Positions 11,340-24,817 of a DNA stretch of 64,000 nt are shown here, in pieces. The DNA is from Zeus faber (taxonomy: Eukaryota; Chordata; Actinopteri; Zeiformes; Zeidae). The translations under genes and the position numbers were made by a program. Each line of letters starts with the position of its first letter. The stretch's first letter is position 1. A model generated the notes under the pieces. That model did not search any database, was not told where the DNA came from, and saw only the letters and a program-made list of their open reading frames with translations. The stretch lies in NCBI GenBank assembly GCA_960531495.1, contig OY482852.1, positions 31,429,573-31,493,572 on the forward strand, given 5' to 3'.

Positions 11340-11935
11340 CTCCGCTGTTGGAAGCAAGCCCTCTTTTCGTAAATTAAGAAGAGAAAATTAAGGAATTATT
11401 ATGTCAGCTGCGGACTTGACAACATGTGTGCGCACACCTGACCCGCAGGGATTCTCACCCATTATACGTCCGCTGTCTCGGCCATACACACGCGGAGGCG
11501 GCACTGTCGAGTCTGCCGCTGGATGTCATACGCATTTTTGGTCCCCTTCCCAGTCACCCCCATACTGCTGAAAGGCCAATGAGCATCTTGGGTGAGGGCG
11601 AAAAGGAGGAATTGGCTCTCCCATCCTCAGGCCTTGTTTCGAGGCCGCGCTCCCCCGCCTCTCTTGATCCCTCAGCATCCGTGCCAGGGGGATCAGGAAG
11701 AGATGACCGTGCATCAGGAGTTGCGGGACTTCCACGCCGCCCGATGGGGCTCCGAGGTGGAGGCGGAGGAAGATTCAATTGACCATATTGAAGATGGGGC
11801 TAGTGTGATGGAGCTGCTTGTAGACTCAGCCTATGGCATTGCCAAAACTAAGCTCCCTGCATTGAATCTGGTAATGAAAGGGACTCCTAGACATGACCCT
11901 AGACAGCCTGGTAGGTATCCACCGCCACCTTTCCC
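11340..11935 (+). mobile_element. DIRS-like tyrosine-recombinase retrotransposon fossil, gag-side fragment
   Basis: A segment near 11450-11520 reads LYVRCLGHTHAEAALSSLPL. This resembles the 'CVRCLG..HA..AL' signature of fish DIRS-type gag-like proteins. It is followed by a serine- and proline-rich stretch, as in that family. No reverse transcriptase, RNase H or recombinase follows. It is a broken and probably old remnant, and both boundaries are approximate. Confidence 0.55.
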
Positions 11936-12684
11936 AATTCTGAAGACATTTCAATACATCTTCACAAATTTTAAGATTGCAATGTTTCATGGACAGTTAA
12001 ATTACATAAAATATAAATATATAATATAATAATTCATATAATTATATTATATAATAATATAATTAATATAATATGAAAATACATACAGGGATTAATAAAG
12101 TGTTATCTTTAAAAAGGAATCGGAGGTTCATGGTTATATACCTACATTATTAAATCATTGGAAATGTGCAACGTTTAAGTGGAAATTTAACATGACATAT
12201 TCGCGAGGCACATAGCCACTCGGGGTGTAACGATACACTTACTATGATACACGTATTGAGGCCCACCCCGTCCAAAGAAATAATAATTTATGCTGGCTCC
12301 ACCCCACTGTGTGTCTTCTCCTCTCACTACATGTATGCATACGTAGCTATGAAGCGAGGTAAACACTCTACAAAGAAGTACCCAAGACAGGAGCTGGCTT
12401 CAGGTGTTTTTAATGTAAGCATTATGACACCGTCAAACAGTACGAAAAGTTTGCATATTAGCATATTAACAATCAATTTCAATCCAAATGAAATGAACAC
12501 ATAAAAACACTCCCAATAAAAATAGGAATAACTACTAAAAGCCTATACAATAAAATATACTCAAACTCAATAAGAGCTTTGTGATGTACTGTCATATGCT
12601 GTAACAACATGCTTCTAAAGCAGTGGTACTTAACCTTTCCCAGCTCAGGAGCCACATTAACAAAAAACACAGAACAGTAGTGTG
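11936..12684. other. AT-rich spacer with possible hAT-end fragments
   Basis: AT-rich at 12000-12070. The phrase ggggtgtaacgatacac near 12219, and cagtggtacttaaccttt near 12622, resemble ends of fish hAT MITEs. No partner end was found for either, so they are only suspected fragments. Confidence 0.3.
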
Positions 12685-13128
12685 AGAGTAGTAGTGAGAC
12701 CAGCTACTGTATGTTGTACAGGTTAGAGGCAGTGGCACTGACAAAAAGGCAGGTGGCTAAACTGGAGGTGGCAGAGTTGAGGATGTTGAGATTTTCATTG
12801 GGAGTGAGGAGGGAGAGGATTAAGAATGAGTACATTAGAGGGACAACTCAGGTTGGACGGTTTGGTGAAAAAGTGAAAGAGGCGAGATTGAGATGGTTTG
12901 TACACATGTGTAGGAAAGATGAGAGTTACATTGGGGGAAGGATGCTGAGGATGGCGCTGCCAGGCAAGAGGGAAAGAGGAAGGCCAAAGAGAAGGTTTAT
13001 GGATGTGGTGAGGGACGACATGCAGGCGGTTGGTGTAATGGAGGAAGATGCGCAGAACAGAAGGTATTGGAGGCAGATGATCCGCTGTCGCGACCCCTGA
13101 CGGGAGCAGCCGAAAGAAGAAGAAGAAA
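12685..13128 (+). mobile_element. RTE-like LINE, 5'-truncated, second copy
   Basis: The open frame 12711-13100 (YRLEAVALTKRQVAKLEVAE, RWFVHMCRKDESYIGGRMLR, then KRRFMDVVRDDMQAVGVMEE) is the same LINE C terminus as the minus-strand copy at 6779-7533. It stays open to its natural end (IRCRDP) and stops just before a (GAA)n tail at 13128. The uninterrupted frame suggests a younger copy, but it is only the last ~130 codons. Confidence 0.87.
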
Positions 13129-13613
13129 TTTCTGAAACGTCCCCTTCCTCCATCAAACCATTATGCATTTTAAAATAAGGCTACTAGTAATATCTTATTA
13201 AGGAATGAAAAGCATGATGTATGCAGTAATTGCAATTTATTATTATTATTACCATTCCCATATTATTATTACCATTGGAACCACAAATGTATTATTATAC
13301 ATAAATGATGTACAAATATATACGGGGAGACTGCCAACCAGAAGTTACATAGAGAAAGCAACGTTCTGACTGTATTGTGTATGTCTGCTGTGGCTGCTGC
13401 GGTAGATGCCATGTTCTCTAGAATGTCGCACTTAAATTAAGTTAAACGGCTTAAATAAAAACTGTGGATTGATACAAAAGTTGTTTTTTCTATTTATTAA
13501 TTGCATTGAGGCTGTTGTGGTGCTTGTAGCGTGGAAATCGATGAAGGATTTGGACATGATGGTCTCGCGTGGCACGGTTGGTACGGGGATAAGTTGCGGT
13601 TTCAAGTTTCCTG
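13129..13613. other. No recognised feature
   Basis: AT-rich with short (ATT)n runs near 13238-13300. No gene signal. Confidence 0.4.
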
Positions 13614-13722
13614 AAGTTCATGTGTTAGAAGCAGGAAAAATGGACAGCCGTAAGGAACTGAGTGACTTTGACAAGGGCCAAATTGAGATGGCGAGACAAC
13701 TGGGTCATCTCCAAAACCTTGA
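13614..13722 (+). mobile_element. Tc1-like family 2, short transposase fragment
   Basis: gaagcaggaaaaatggacag leads into MDSRKELSDFDKGQIEMARQ, the N terminus of the same transposase found at 18143 (MGKCKDLNNFDEGLIVKARR). Only about 110 bp survive and no terminal repeats are seen. Confidence 0.7.
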
Positions 13723-14159
13723 AAATATCGAAAATGTACAGAACCGTTACATTACTGTATTGTATTGTATTGAACTGAACTATGAATTTGGTGAGCTGCT
13801 GCACGTCTATGAGCCACACAGAGAAACATTGAGAGCACAAATCATGTGCCCTTGAATGTTTGGTGGGTGTGCTGTACTGCCCACCCCTGTGGGCAGCAGG
13901 CGGCGTGGCAAGTTCTCTGGTTCAAGCTGTCACCGTTATATCTGGTTCCCTCTTGTGACTGTCAGGGCACTGGGTTGTGCGGGAACAAATAAAGCATTTC
14001 TAAATCATTTCGGAATAATGCAATATTATTTTTTAGTTTGTTTTCAGACACTACATTTTGGACTTCATTATGTGGCCTTTTCACCCAACAGTTCTCAAAT
14101 GGTGGGAAAGAATGTTTCTGCAGTGGTTTCCCTAAAGGGATTGAAAGCATTCCAGATTG

Positions 14160-14778
14160 ATCCCCACAGGGAAGCCCGCAGGATCATGCAGGATCCTCAT
14201 CACCCCAACAACGGAGTGTTCCAGTTGTGCGGTTTGGCAAGCGCCTCCGCAGTCACACAGCGAGAACAGAGAGACTGAGACGGAGTTTGATCTAATGGAC
14301 TGAGACACACACATAGGCCCCACTGCCTACTGTACTGTATGTTGCATACTGTACTGCATACTCTATCACTGTACTGGGTTACTGCGCTGCATTGCTGTTC
14401 TGTTCGGTGTTACTGTATTGCTGTGCCATACTGTTGTATACTGTACTATATATCTCAACACACACTACCTCACTTTATTCACATGCAACTTTACTGCACA
14501 TATCTGTATATATACACACAAACAGTTCCTCTTATTTCTATTTTGATTTCCCGTTCAGTACATAACCTTTTTACTCTTATTTTATTCTATTACTAACTGC
14601 ATTATGTTTAAGGAATCCGTTAGTTCAGTTACTTTAGTCAATTAGTAATTAGTTAGCTGTTGTGTTTGTACTTATTGTGCATAATCTCTTGGTGCGTTGC
14701 AATGACATTTTACTGCATATATGTATGCTTGTATATATATGTATGTGATAAATAAACATCTTGGATCTTGAATCTTGA
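14160..14778 (+). mobile_element. Rex/L2-like LINE, 5'-truncated, copy 2
   Basis: Starts inside the coding end (DPHHPNNGVFQLCG; then the arginine-rich part in another frame). It shares the ~500-bp 3' UTR and the ending cttggatcttgaatcttgag with the copy at 9889-10762. More diverged and more truncated than copy 1. Confidence 0.85.
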
Positions 14779-15599
14779 GATTGAAACCATGGCAGGACAA
14801 CTGCATATTTGGCTCTGGTTTACAACGCTATCAAGCTGACCTTAATAAAATAATGAGAGCCTTTTAACGTACATCATATTGCTTATTGTTCTGCTAGATT
14901 ACTTTAGTGTAGATATATTGAATACCTGATGACAAAGTATTTTATTTTTCTTTGATTGCGCAGTTTAAAATACTGCATGGTCAGGACAGGAAGACTTTGA
15001 TTAAAGTTATAGGAAACATAAGGAAGTGGAAGGATTACGGAAGTGCAGGATAGAAGTTGAGAGTATTTACACAAAAAGCAAGGAGGAGGGTGCAAGATTT
15101 CCAGAATCTATATATGTGTATTTATTGAGCTGTTTCTGTTATAAAGTGTTCTTAGATTATTTATTGTTATCAGTCATTTGTGGTTCGATTATTAAATAAA
15201 GAAAACATATATTCTTGTACATTTGGTAAAAACATAAATAGCATAATAACACCTTAATTTTCATTTAGTGAATATAAGAAATGATTGCCTTCTAAGCTGA
15301 TATCTAATTTTAATGGCCTTGATGATTTTGAAATTAAACTGGTACGTTGACATATAGGCCTGGGTTTTGTTATTATTTCTGTTAGTGCATATACAATATG
15401 CCTTTCAAGCTGACAGCCATTTTTAATGGTCTTGATGGTTTTATTGGAAATCTGTAGTTCACAGGAGAGAATCTGTGTTCAAAGTTAAACAACATATAAA
15501 CAATAGTATCTGAATTTAAAAATACTTCCTTTGTATTGATTATACATGAATTCTGTGATTTTTACATTTAAATATCCATTACTGCAAGCTTGTCTTAAG
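14779..15599. other. No recognised feature
   Basis: AT-rich sequence with AATAAA-like words. No coding or repeat signal. Confidence 0.4.
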
Positions 15600-15675
15600 A
15601 ACAAAAAAAGTGATTAATCACAGCAAATTATGCGATTAATTAGTTAATTGTTTTTTTAATCTATCGACAGCCTTA
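15600..15675 (-). mobile_element. Probable hAT MITE terminal fragment
   Basis: On the minus strand it reads ggctgtcgatagatt followed by a poly-A-like stretch, then attaatcgcataat and gattaatcac. This layout is common at the ends of fish hAT MITEs. A similar 'gattaatc' cluster occurs near 23250-23300. No second end was identified. Confidence 0.4.
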
Positions 15676-15682
15676 ATATATA

Positions 15683-16479
<797 letters not shown>

Positions 16480-16481
<2 letters not shown>

Positions 16482-17737
16482 AATATATTGTGTACATATA
16501 TAATTAGTGATGTGAAAAAATCAACAAGTAGATAAACTTGACCTTACCTCTGTTACCTCTAGGTAAACTAGAGTTATTCAGTCAGCTATCATCAGCCTAC
16601 ATATTTGCATTCATGTTACAAAAATATCAAAATTGAGTAATTAGAAAATGACTTATTTGAAACTCACAACTCAAAATTAAAATTGATTTTTTAATGACTA
16701 TAATTGCAGCAGCTGCAGAAGGGCACTTAAAACCAAAGGTTATCCTGTTTAAGTGTAACACGTATTGAGTATGTTGAAATCTGATCTGCTGCTACAAACT
16801 CACAAGCTCCCAGTCCACTAAAATAAAATTTGCCCCTTACTTGATGAACAGCGGTTGTTGGAGCTTGGAGTATCTTCTCTCAATCACTGGTGATCTCATG
16901 TGCATATAAACTGAGCCTGAGGAAGGAGAGAGACTTAATTATTAAATTATTTGTCAGATTTGAGACTAAGGCAAACCTGAATAAAAAGCTTTCTAGCGGG
17001 TTAGCGTAGAACAAGTTATAAAGGAGACAGGACACCCGCATACTGCTCAATATTTATGCTTCAAAAACACAGCATTTGAGATATGCCTCCTACATGTATG
17101 AAGGAGGCCCCAGACCAAAAAAAAAAAAAGCAAGTTACAAGTGTGTTACAGGTGTCCTGTCTTCTCAATGGCTATTTTACATCTTTTGATTTATGTTTAA
17201 GTACTTAACTATCAACAACAGTGCTGTGACACCATGTAGCAGCGCAAAATGTACAAGACAAAATGGGAGACTTAAGAGGGGATCTTTTTAAAACCAGTAA
17301 TAGGGAAATCCCCCTTAAACCATATACGTGCCTTCATGGACGTAGAAGGATGAACATTCTGCACTTGCCTTGTTAGTATTAACATTTATGTGTATAAATA
17401 AAAGGGCGATCAGTTAGAACTTTTGCTCAGTTTCAATTACAAGTCAGCTCAGATATAACCAAATGTTTTACATTGGGAAGAGGAATGAAAGGACATCATT
17501 TGGAGAGGGGTTGGAGAGGTTTTTTTGTCTCTGCCCCCCACCCTTTTAAAAACATCTAACCAGTTACGACTAGGCTGAGATATAAAAATCCCTTCCTGTT
17601 AAGCCTGAAGATGATGTCAACTGGTGACATCATAATGCCTGGTGATAGCGTGACCTTCCCCAGATGTTCCCCTTATCTGTCTATTTTTAGAGACGTATAT
17701 ATGAGGTTCCAGGGGCTCCAAGCAAAGTGATTAATGG
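16480..17737. other. No gene; small inverted repeat at 17024-17163
   Basis: gagacaggacacc near 17024 recurs in reverse complement (ggtgtcctgtcttc near 17150) about 110 bp away. This could be a tiny MITE or a chance hairpin. The rest is unassigned. Confidence 0.35.
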
Positions 17738-17741
17738 TTAA

Positions 17742-19488
17742 AGGAACAATAGACAATTTTTCACCTTCCCCCACTAGTGTTTGTGGAAACACAAATGCCA
17801 AGTGGCATTATATTTTGTGCCGCTGATGCAAAGACAAACAGATCGTTTTACGTTTTCCTAAGAGTGCTCCGTGGAAATGATCAACACCACTTTGGAGATA
17901 AGAGAGAAGGAAGAAGCATGTTCACTTATGATGTAAACTGAAATTGTCACAGTTTTTGATTCATTTTATTTATTTTGGTTGCGCAATCATAGACCGATCA
18001 GCCACAACATTAAAACCACTGAGAGGTGAAGTGAATAACATTGGTCATCTTATTCCAATAGCACTTGTCAAGGCTGGGATATATTAGGCAGCAAGTGAAC
18101 AGTCAGTTCTTGAAGATGTTGAAAAATGGAAGCAGGAAAATGGAAGCAGGAAAAATGGGCAAGTGTAAGGATCTGAACAACTTTGACGAGGGCCTAATTG
18201 TGAAGGCTAGACGACTGGGTCAAAGCGGCAGGTCTTGTTGGGTGTTCCAGGTATGCAGTGGTTAGTACCTACCAAAAGTAGTCCAAGGAAGGACAACCGG
18301 TGAACCGGAGACAGGGTCATGGATGCCAATGGGCTCATTGATGCGGGTGGGGAGCGAGTCTAGCCCATCTGGTCCGAAACCACAGAAGAGCTACTGTAGC
18401 ACAAAATGCTAAAAAGTTTATGCTGCTATGATAGAAAGGTGTCAGAACACACAGTGCATTGCAGCTTGCTACGTAAGGGGATGTGTGGCGGCAGACCGGT
18501 CAGAGTGCCCATGCTGAGCCCTGTTGACTGCGAAAGCGCCTACAATGGCTGGTACAATGACTGAATGGACACATGAGCGTCAGAACTGGACCATGGAGCA
18601 ATGAAAGAAGGTGGCATGGTCAGATGAATCACATTCGCTTTTACATATGTGGATGGCCCGGGTTTGGGTCCAATCCAATCGCACATCTGTGGGATGTACT
18701 GGAACAACAAGCCCGATCCATGAAGCCCCAACTCGCAACTTACCGGACCTAAAGGATCTGCTGCTAACGTTTTGGTGCCAGATTCCACAGGACACCTTCA
18801 GAGGTCTTAAGGAGTCCATGCCACGACGGTCAGAGCTGTTTTGGCGGCACGAGGAGGAGCAACACAATATTAGTGCTTAATACAGATGGTTTTAATGTTG
18901 TGGCATTATTCTATAGCTATTATTTTCCGTTCATTTTTGATTTCCAAGGGTCGTTACCAATGAGCGCAGCCCAAAATATCTCTGGATGCAATTGGAAAGA
19001 CCTACAACCAATCAGAGCACCGAAATGTGTGACGTAGCACTGAGCAAGTGAGTTGGTAAATTCAACTTTTACCAAATCCTGTCGGAAATACAGCATCACA
19101 TCTTTCACATACACATCTTTCTGATCAACAAAAGCCTTTTAGAGAAAATATACCGTGCAGTTTGTTTAATACTGTCACAATAGCGATTCAACAGACTGTT
19201 CCACATCAGTAGCAGCCATTTTGGCTGTTTATGAAAATGCCTCAAAGGCACTTGTCTGCATCGCGATCGTATCAAACCTGCCGCATATTAAATAAACTGT
19301 TGATGTGATTGGCCCGACCCTGGCAAGGTAGGGTGGAAATGTGTTTGAATGGGAGGGTAGCCAGACGTATTCTACAGAGCAAAATAAACATGAACTCGCT
19401 GGTTAGTCTGGTTCCCAGGCTAATTACACTGTGCAATCAACATTTACTTCATAATAAGTAAAAGCAAAAAAGGTTGTTTATTGCTCCT
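17742..19488. mobile_element. TTAA-flanked TIR transposon, split by a Tc1-like copy
   Basis: TTAA occurs at 17738-17741 and 19489-19492. The left end aggaacaatagacaa matches the reverse complement of the right end, aggagcaataaacaa. A TTAA target is known for piggyBac and Kolobok families. The ends also resemble abundant fish MITEs starting AGGWGCAAT. No transposase is visible. Without the inserted Tc1 copy (17992-18907) the element is about 0.83 kb. Confidence 0.72.
17992..18907 (+). mobile_element. Tc1-like family 2, internally deleted copy
   Basis: The left end is accgatcagccacaacatta at 17993 and the worn right end is ttttaatgttgtggc near 18904. The transposase start is at 18143 (MGKCKDLNNFDEGL…RRLGQ) and later parts include the QNWTMEQ region near 18590 and the NLPDLKDLLLTFW region near 18740. 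Between gtggatggc and the EHLWDVLEQQ-type region (near 18660) a large piece of the catalytic domain is deleted. The same junction appears at 27890. A small tandem repeat of tggaagcaggaaaa lies near 18125-18155. Confidence 0.9.
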
Positions 19489-19492
19489 TTAA

Positions 19493-20560
19493 ACATCTAC
19501 AGGTTTTCATCTACAAGACAATACCACCATTAGATCATGTAAAATATTAACGGTATTGGCCATAGTTTCATGCTTATCTCCCTGAAAGGGATGATATTAG
19601 GGAATATATCATTTCGAACATGAGAAATCTTGTCCAATTGGGGTCCCAGATACTAAATATTGGGTTCCATGGCCTATGTAAAAGGAATTTTCCCAGAGGT
19701 TTCAATTTAATCCAGTCAGCTGTGGGCTATATCCTCTGCCTATTTTCCTTTCCTTTGTCTGGCATTAAAAAATGAAACTCAAGGACTTAAGTGGTATTTT
19801 TTTCATTTTCAAGGGCTTCACGCAAACAAATATAATTGATTTGCAATGTGATCTTCTTGAATTAAAATATAGTCTAATTTTCTATTTAAAAAAAAAATAT
19901 ATATATATTATTATTATAATAACCTTTATGATTAATAATAATTAATAACAATAAGCTCATTGTTGTCTATGATTATAAGTGTCTATTTCTAACCATGGTG
20001 GATTCAATTTACATTTCCCTGGCATAATCTATATTGCAAAGGCGATTCTGGAAAATGTTTATTACGTTACAATTTGATAAGAAAACCAGGGGAAGATATC
20101 ACAGGTTTTCCCACAAGGACTTTTCAAGCACTTTGGCACAAAATGCGCTATTTTCAAGGTATTCCAGTAGTTAATTTCTGAGGACACAATTCAAGCACCT
20201 CAAGAACCCGGTAAGAACCCTGCGTTCTTACCGCGGCTCCCCTACTATTTGCTAGTTAGGGGATCATGATAAGATCATGAAACTAATAAGCAACCCAAGG
20301 TGTAAAACTGTTATTACCTGATGATTAACTTGACACAGGAAGCGTGATTCCGCTTGTTTGGGGGTAAATAAGGCAAAGGCTCTGGATACTGCACAGCAAA
20401 AAAAAAAACACCTCTCCACTCGGTATCTACAAAGTTTACGTGATTAGCAACTAGCAACACTACGGTGTTATATTTGTTTGGAAGCCTCGAATCCCAACTG
20501 GTGATTCCTCAATAGGTGAGCAGGTCGGCGTGAGGATCAGTGAGCAGAGGTTCCCACGCC
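19493..20560. other. No recognised feature
   Basis: Unassigned sequence with an AT-rich run near 19885-19960. cggtaagaaccctgcgttcttaccg near 20211-20235 is a short inverted repeat. Confidence 0.35.
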
Positions 20561-20571
20561 ACTACATCGTA

Positions 20572-20826
20572 CTACTCCCCAAACACGTAAATAAAACGAC
20601 GACACCGGCGCTCAAATGCACAACGAACGACAACTACGTTTGACTTCCCTTGTGATGCGGAGTATGAAACTATTAATTTGAGCCGCTGAAATTGACTCAA
20701 TAAGTGACTTTCAATAAGTATCCGATGAGTAAGGTTCACAGGAACAAATTGTTTTTTTTCTTGAGCAGGTTTTTTGAGCTGAGCAGCCGCTTTGGACATT
20801 GAGTTGATAAAGCGCACTTCAGTCAC
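20572..20826 (-). other. Weak first-exon-like open frame
   Basis: The minus-strand frame (VRFINSMSKAAAQLKKPAQE and KKQFVPVNLTHRILIESHLL) is preceded by GC-richer sequence (near 20820-20920), unlike its AT-rich surroundings. That could be a promoter and first exon, or chance. I recognise no protein family and see no convincing second exon. Confidence 0.15.
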
Positions 20827-21030
20827 TGCCGAGCGTCAGTTCGAAGCGGCGAGTCGGTCGGCAAAACAAGCTGTTTGGTGCGTAACCGCCACCTTCTGGA
20901 CCGAAATGTGGCGCAGTAGAGTTGTAAGGAAAATATTTAAATAAGTGAACAGAAAATTTGAGTTGTAAATACATTCATAATTTTATTAGCAATAAACACA
21001 CACACACACACAGACGTATACACGAACAAA

Positions 21031-21330
21031 TATCAGAATCAAGCTTTATTGCCTAAGTACGCTTACACAAAAAAATATGCAAAACTATGATACATACAAT
21101 TACATCAAAAAGACGAATAAAAATATAAACAAAAAACATCAAAATAGAGATATTTTAAAGTGTTAAATTTAAAGTGATAAATGTACATACATAAACAGAA
21201 AATAACTAACTTTCTAAATACGTAAATAAATAGACCTATAGAAAGTTCCTCAAAAAGTTAGTTAAACTAGTAGAAAAAAGTAAAAATGTGTAAAATAAAA
21301 GAGATAAATAAAGAAGCACATTAGCGCAAA
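21031..21330 (-). repeat. Retroposon 3' tail, fish LINE/SINE type
   Basis: atcagaatcaagctttattg at 21032, followed by A-rich sequence, is the reverse of a LINE/SINE tail. It is similar in layout to 36181, 43203 and 48196. Family not named. Confidence 0.5.
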
Positions 21331-21775
21331 CTCAGCAAAGCAAGACATGCTCTTTAGAGACAATGGTATATCTCAGCGTATCAGAGCCCACAGAGGGCAG
21401 CCAAGCTTTGTTTATGCCATCACTTTTTTTATTCTTTATTCCTATGAAACGACACAATATTCAAAGTCGTATCATTAACTTTCACAAACGTGCAACAGCT
21501 TTTGATGCAACGTCTGTCTGGTTGTTTTTGTTTACTTTAGTCTAGTGACACCTAGTGAACGCCGAAGGGCGTCTATTTCAACCAGTGACGATCAATTTTT
21601 AACAAAAAAAAGTCTAAAATAATGAAATTAGGGCAAATGTATAACGATTTTTAATATATAAAATAATATACAAAATGATTTCACACGTTAATAATCAGAA
21701 ATAACTTCAAATATTCTCCCTTTCATTCCCTCACAGACAATTATTACCAAATAGAGGAGAACAGCAAGGAAGATG

Positions 21776-21887
<112 letters not shown>

Positions 21888-22701
21888 TACTCCAATTTAT
21901 ACAATTATTCAAATATTGTATGTTGATTTGCACACATTGCCACCAGGTGATGTGCAAGTTCCGTCTAGATCAGGAAAGGGCACAAACATCAGCTGTAACT
22001 CTCTCCCATTATTTTTTTTGCTTTGGGTCAAACTCACAGTTGTCAAAATTCTAACAAGGCTTTAAGCATATATGACCAACAACAGGGTCAACATGAAAAC
22101 AATGAATAATAGCTCAACTTCACTGACAGGTCTATATCTAACAATAAAAATCTTCTCAGATTTTGGTCCGAGAAAAATCTTATCAAATGCATGTCAATGG
22201 CAAGAATCATACTCTGTGCAAATACTGTTTACATACAGCTGTGAGCCATTCAAATGATAGCTATGGAACTGAAAGCTTGACCATAAATCTGTCCTTTACT
22301 TTAAAAATAAGAGAGGCAATCAACAAAAAGTGATGCTTGACGTGGCCATGAATAAATTCCACGAGAATACTCATTGGGGTGTTCAAGGGTCAGAGAACCA
22401 ATGCCGAGGACATAAACCATACAGTCGCACAGTGTCGTCCTTAAATTCAGCTAGCTTATCTTACTATGCCTGAGTGCATTAATGGAAAAAATATTAAGTA
22501 AAAATAAAACAATATGAATGTATTATATTATAAAAAGCATTGGAAATTTACAGTGTCGAACTGTACTGTATATTTACACTACTTTTTTCCCCTCTGGCAG
22601 TTTACCACTTACCTTTGTTCCGTTTCAGGTTATTCACTGGACTTGAACTGCTTCAATTTCTAATAAAACCAAGAAAAATGGGGGTTTTCTAAAACGTAGT
22701 A
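21888..22701. other. No recognised feature
   Basis: No coding, RNA or repeat signal seen. Confidence 0.4.
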
Positions 22702-23068
22702 CAGTGGTACCTCGACTTACGACTGCATCTACTTACGACTAATCCAAGATACGAGTAGCAATAGTCGCGAAAATTTGTATCGACTTGCGACCGACTGCTC
22801 CAAGATACGAGCGTGGAAATTTGGAGTTGGCCCGTCGGCGGCCAGTCAGCAGTCAGTCAACAGTCAGTCAGCAGGCGACCTACATCGTGTGTGCATGTAG
22901 TTCATGGCTTATCGATATTTTTTTCATATTTACTGTGTTTGTGCTGTGTATTTTGTTTATTTTCACCTTCATGATTTCATAATTTATATGGGAAAAATTG
23001 CTTCGACATGTTTTAACATACAACCGTTCTTATAGAACGAATTACAGTAGTAAGTCAAGGTACCACTG
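22702..23068. mobile_element. Tigger/pogo-like MITE, both ends present
   Basis: The left end cagtggtacctcgacttac at 22702 matches the reverse complement of the right end, cagtggtaccttgacttac. TA flanks lie at 22700-22701 and 23069-23070. At 367 bp it is non-coding. The end sequence is of the Tigger/Golem (pogo) type. The centre holds a small tandem of cagtcagt units (near 22845-22872). Confidence 0.8.
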
Positions 23069-24600
23069 TAGTAGTGTATATGTATATGACTAAATGTTGC
23101 ATATTCACTGACTTTGATAAGTGAAACATCCCTTTTGGACAATATAGGTTTGGGATCATTTACTATTTACAAGGCAGTGCGAGGTAAATATTTAATTTGC
23201 CATTGTGTATGTTGCCTGTAAATGCAGCAAAGCTCCTAAAGTCTTAATTGTGGTTAATCACAATTAACTGACCAATAAATAAGATGCGATTAATTGAAGC
23301 CAGGGGCCTAACTGACCATTCTTTGCCTCCATAAAACACAAAGAATAAAGCTGAAGAAGTTATCAGTCTATGGAAAAAAAATCTGCCCTAGGGGGCAGAA
23401 TTAAAATTATCAGGATGACCAGCGAGACAGAGTCAGAGGAGGGATAATTCACAGAAAGCGTAGGGATAAAGAAAAGAGAGAGTGAGGGAAAGGGGATTCT
23501 GGATAATAAAAGGAAAGATGTAAAATATCTTAATCAATCTCGTATTTCTGAACATGAAATTACCCATTACGTCAGCAAAGATTTTGCAGAATTGGTAATT
23601 TCCAGAATTATCTTTTTTAGACTAATGCAGTATCAATTTTTAATGAATGAATTAGGCGATCACAGGAACAACTGTATATGTTGTTAATGAGCCCAAAAGC
23701 AAAGCAAGCTGCACTCATCCACTCCACACCAGGCATAGAGCCAAGAAAAGGTCCAAATCGGAGAGAGAAGCAGTGCTACAATTTCTAACTTATCAATGTG
23801 ACCATCCACATATTTCTTGCTATTCTTTTTTATTCTTTTTTCTTTTTTTGAAGAAAACTCCAATTAATCAAATGCAGGATGATAAGCAGCGTTTGATGGT
23901 TTTCGTGCCACACACATATGCAAAAAGTGTGACTTGTACTGTACTATACATAACAGCTATGTCATGTATTTGAATCCCGGAAGGTCACATCACAATTCGT
24001 ATGTCATGTCTTTCTTTGTAATTATGTCAGGCGTCGATCAAAGGCGGCATCCCGTCCATCCGTCAAGACATGGGGGCTGACATTCACACGACTGGATCCT
24101 ATCCCCGGAATTGGAAAGGTGCAAATCCATGCACAACGTACCAGCGCATCATCTAATCGGGTCCAAGTATTCACACAAAGATCACGGTCAGAGCATTTGT
24201 AAAAACACATTGGCGGCAGAGAAATCAAAAAGGGAGAAAAAAACATACTGTGATACCACGGCATCAGTCTAAATTAAGGTCAAAGTGAAGATAGATTTAT
24301 ATAGCCCTTGTCCACTGAATGTTTGTGCCCCATCCATGACCTTCCACTCTCTGCAGACCTATTGCGCGACTTCTATTTTCCATCTATTTATTCTTTTTCC
24401 TTTCTTCTCCCCAACCCCCCTTATCTCTCTCACAATACCTAAATCATCCTCCCATCCCCCATAGTTGCGCACCATCCTCGTCACCTAATAACACTCTGTA
24501 CCAATGTCAAAGGGCCTATTCAGCTTGTCAAGGTGCTGACCATGTAGTGACACAAAACTGTGTTTCAGTGAGAGTATGTCTGTGTGTGTAAATGTGACTT
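23069..24600. other. No recognised gene
   Basis: Unassigned. Purine-rich near 23440-23520, with a poly-T-rich run near 23820. Complex, transposon-free sequence at 24000-24260 could be conserved non-coding DNA. Confidence 0.35.
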
Positions 24601-24604
24601 GGAG

Positions 24605-24608
<4 letters not shown>

Positions 24609-24658
<50 letters not shown>
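24609..24658. repeat. (GA)n microsatellite
   Basis: About 50 bp of GA. A (CA)n tract follows at 24781-24825. Confidence 0.97.
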
Positions 24659-24661
<3 letters not shown>

Positions 24662-24776
24662 GCCCCTGTGCTCCTGGGGGGGGTCTTCCCACTGCCTGTG
24701 AACACGGATGGGATCTCCTGTCACCTTGACAACCATGCTGCCTCCCCCTGGCACAACAAACTCATACAAACTCGTA

Positions 24777-24817
<41 letters not shown>

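Noticed and set aside
12220-12260. hAT MITE starting ggggtgtaacgatac
   Set aside because: Only one end-like phrase, with no matching second end.
17024-17163. Tiny MITE with gagacaggacacc ends
   Set aside because: Only 13-14 bp of inverted match and no flanking duplication. Could be chance.
18540-18867. Minus-strand frames over the Tc1-like copy
   Set aside because: Antisense shadows of the plus-strand transposase remnant.
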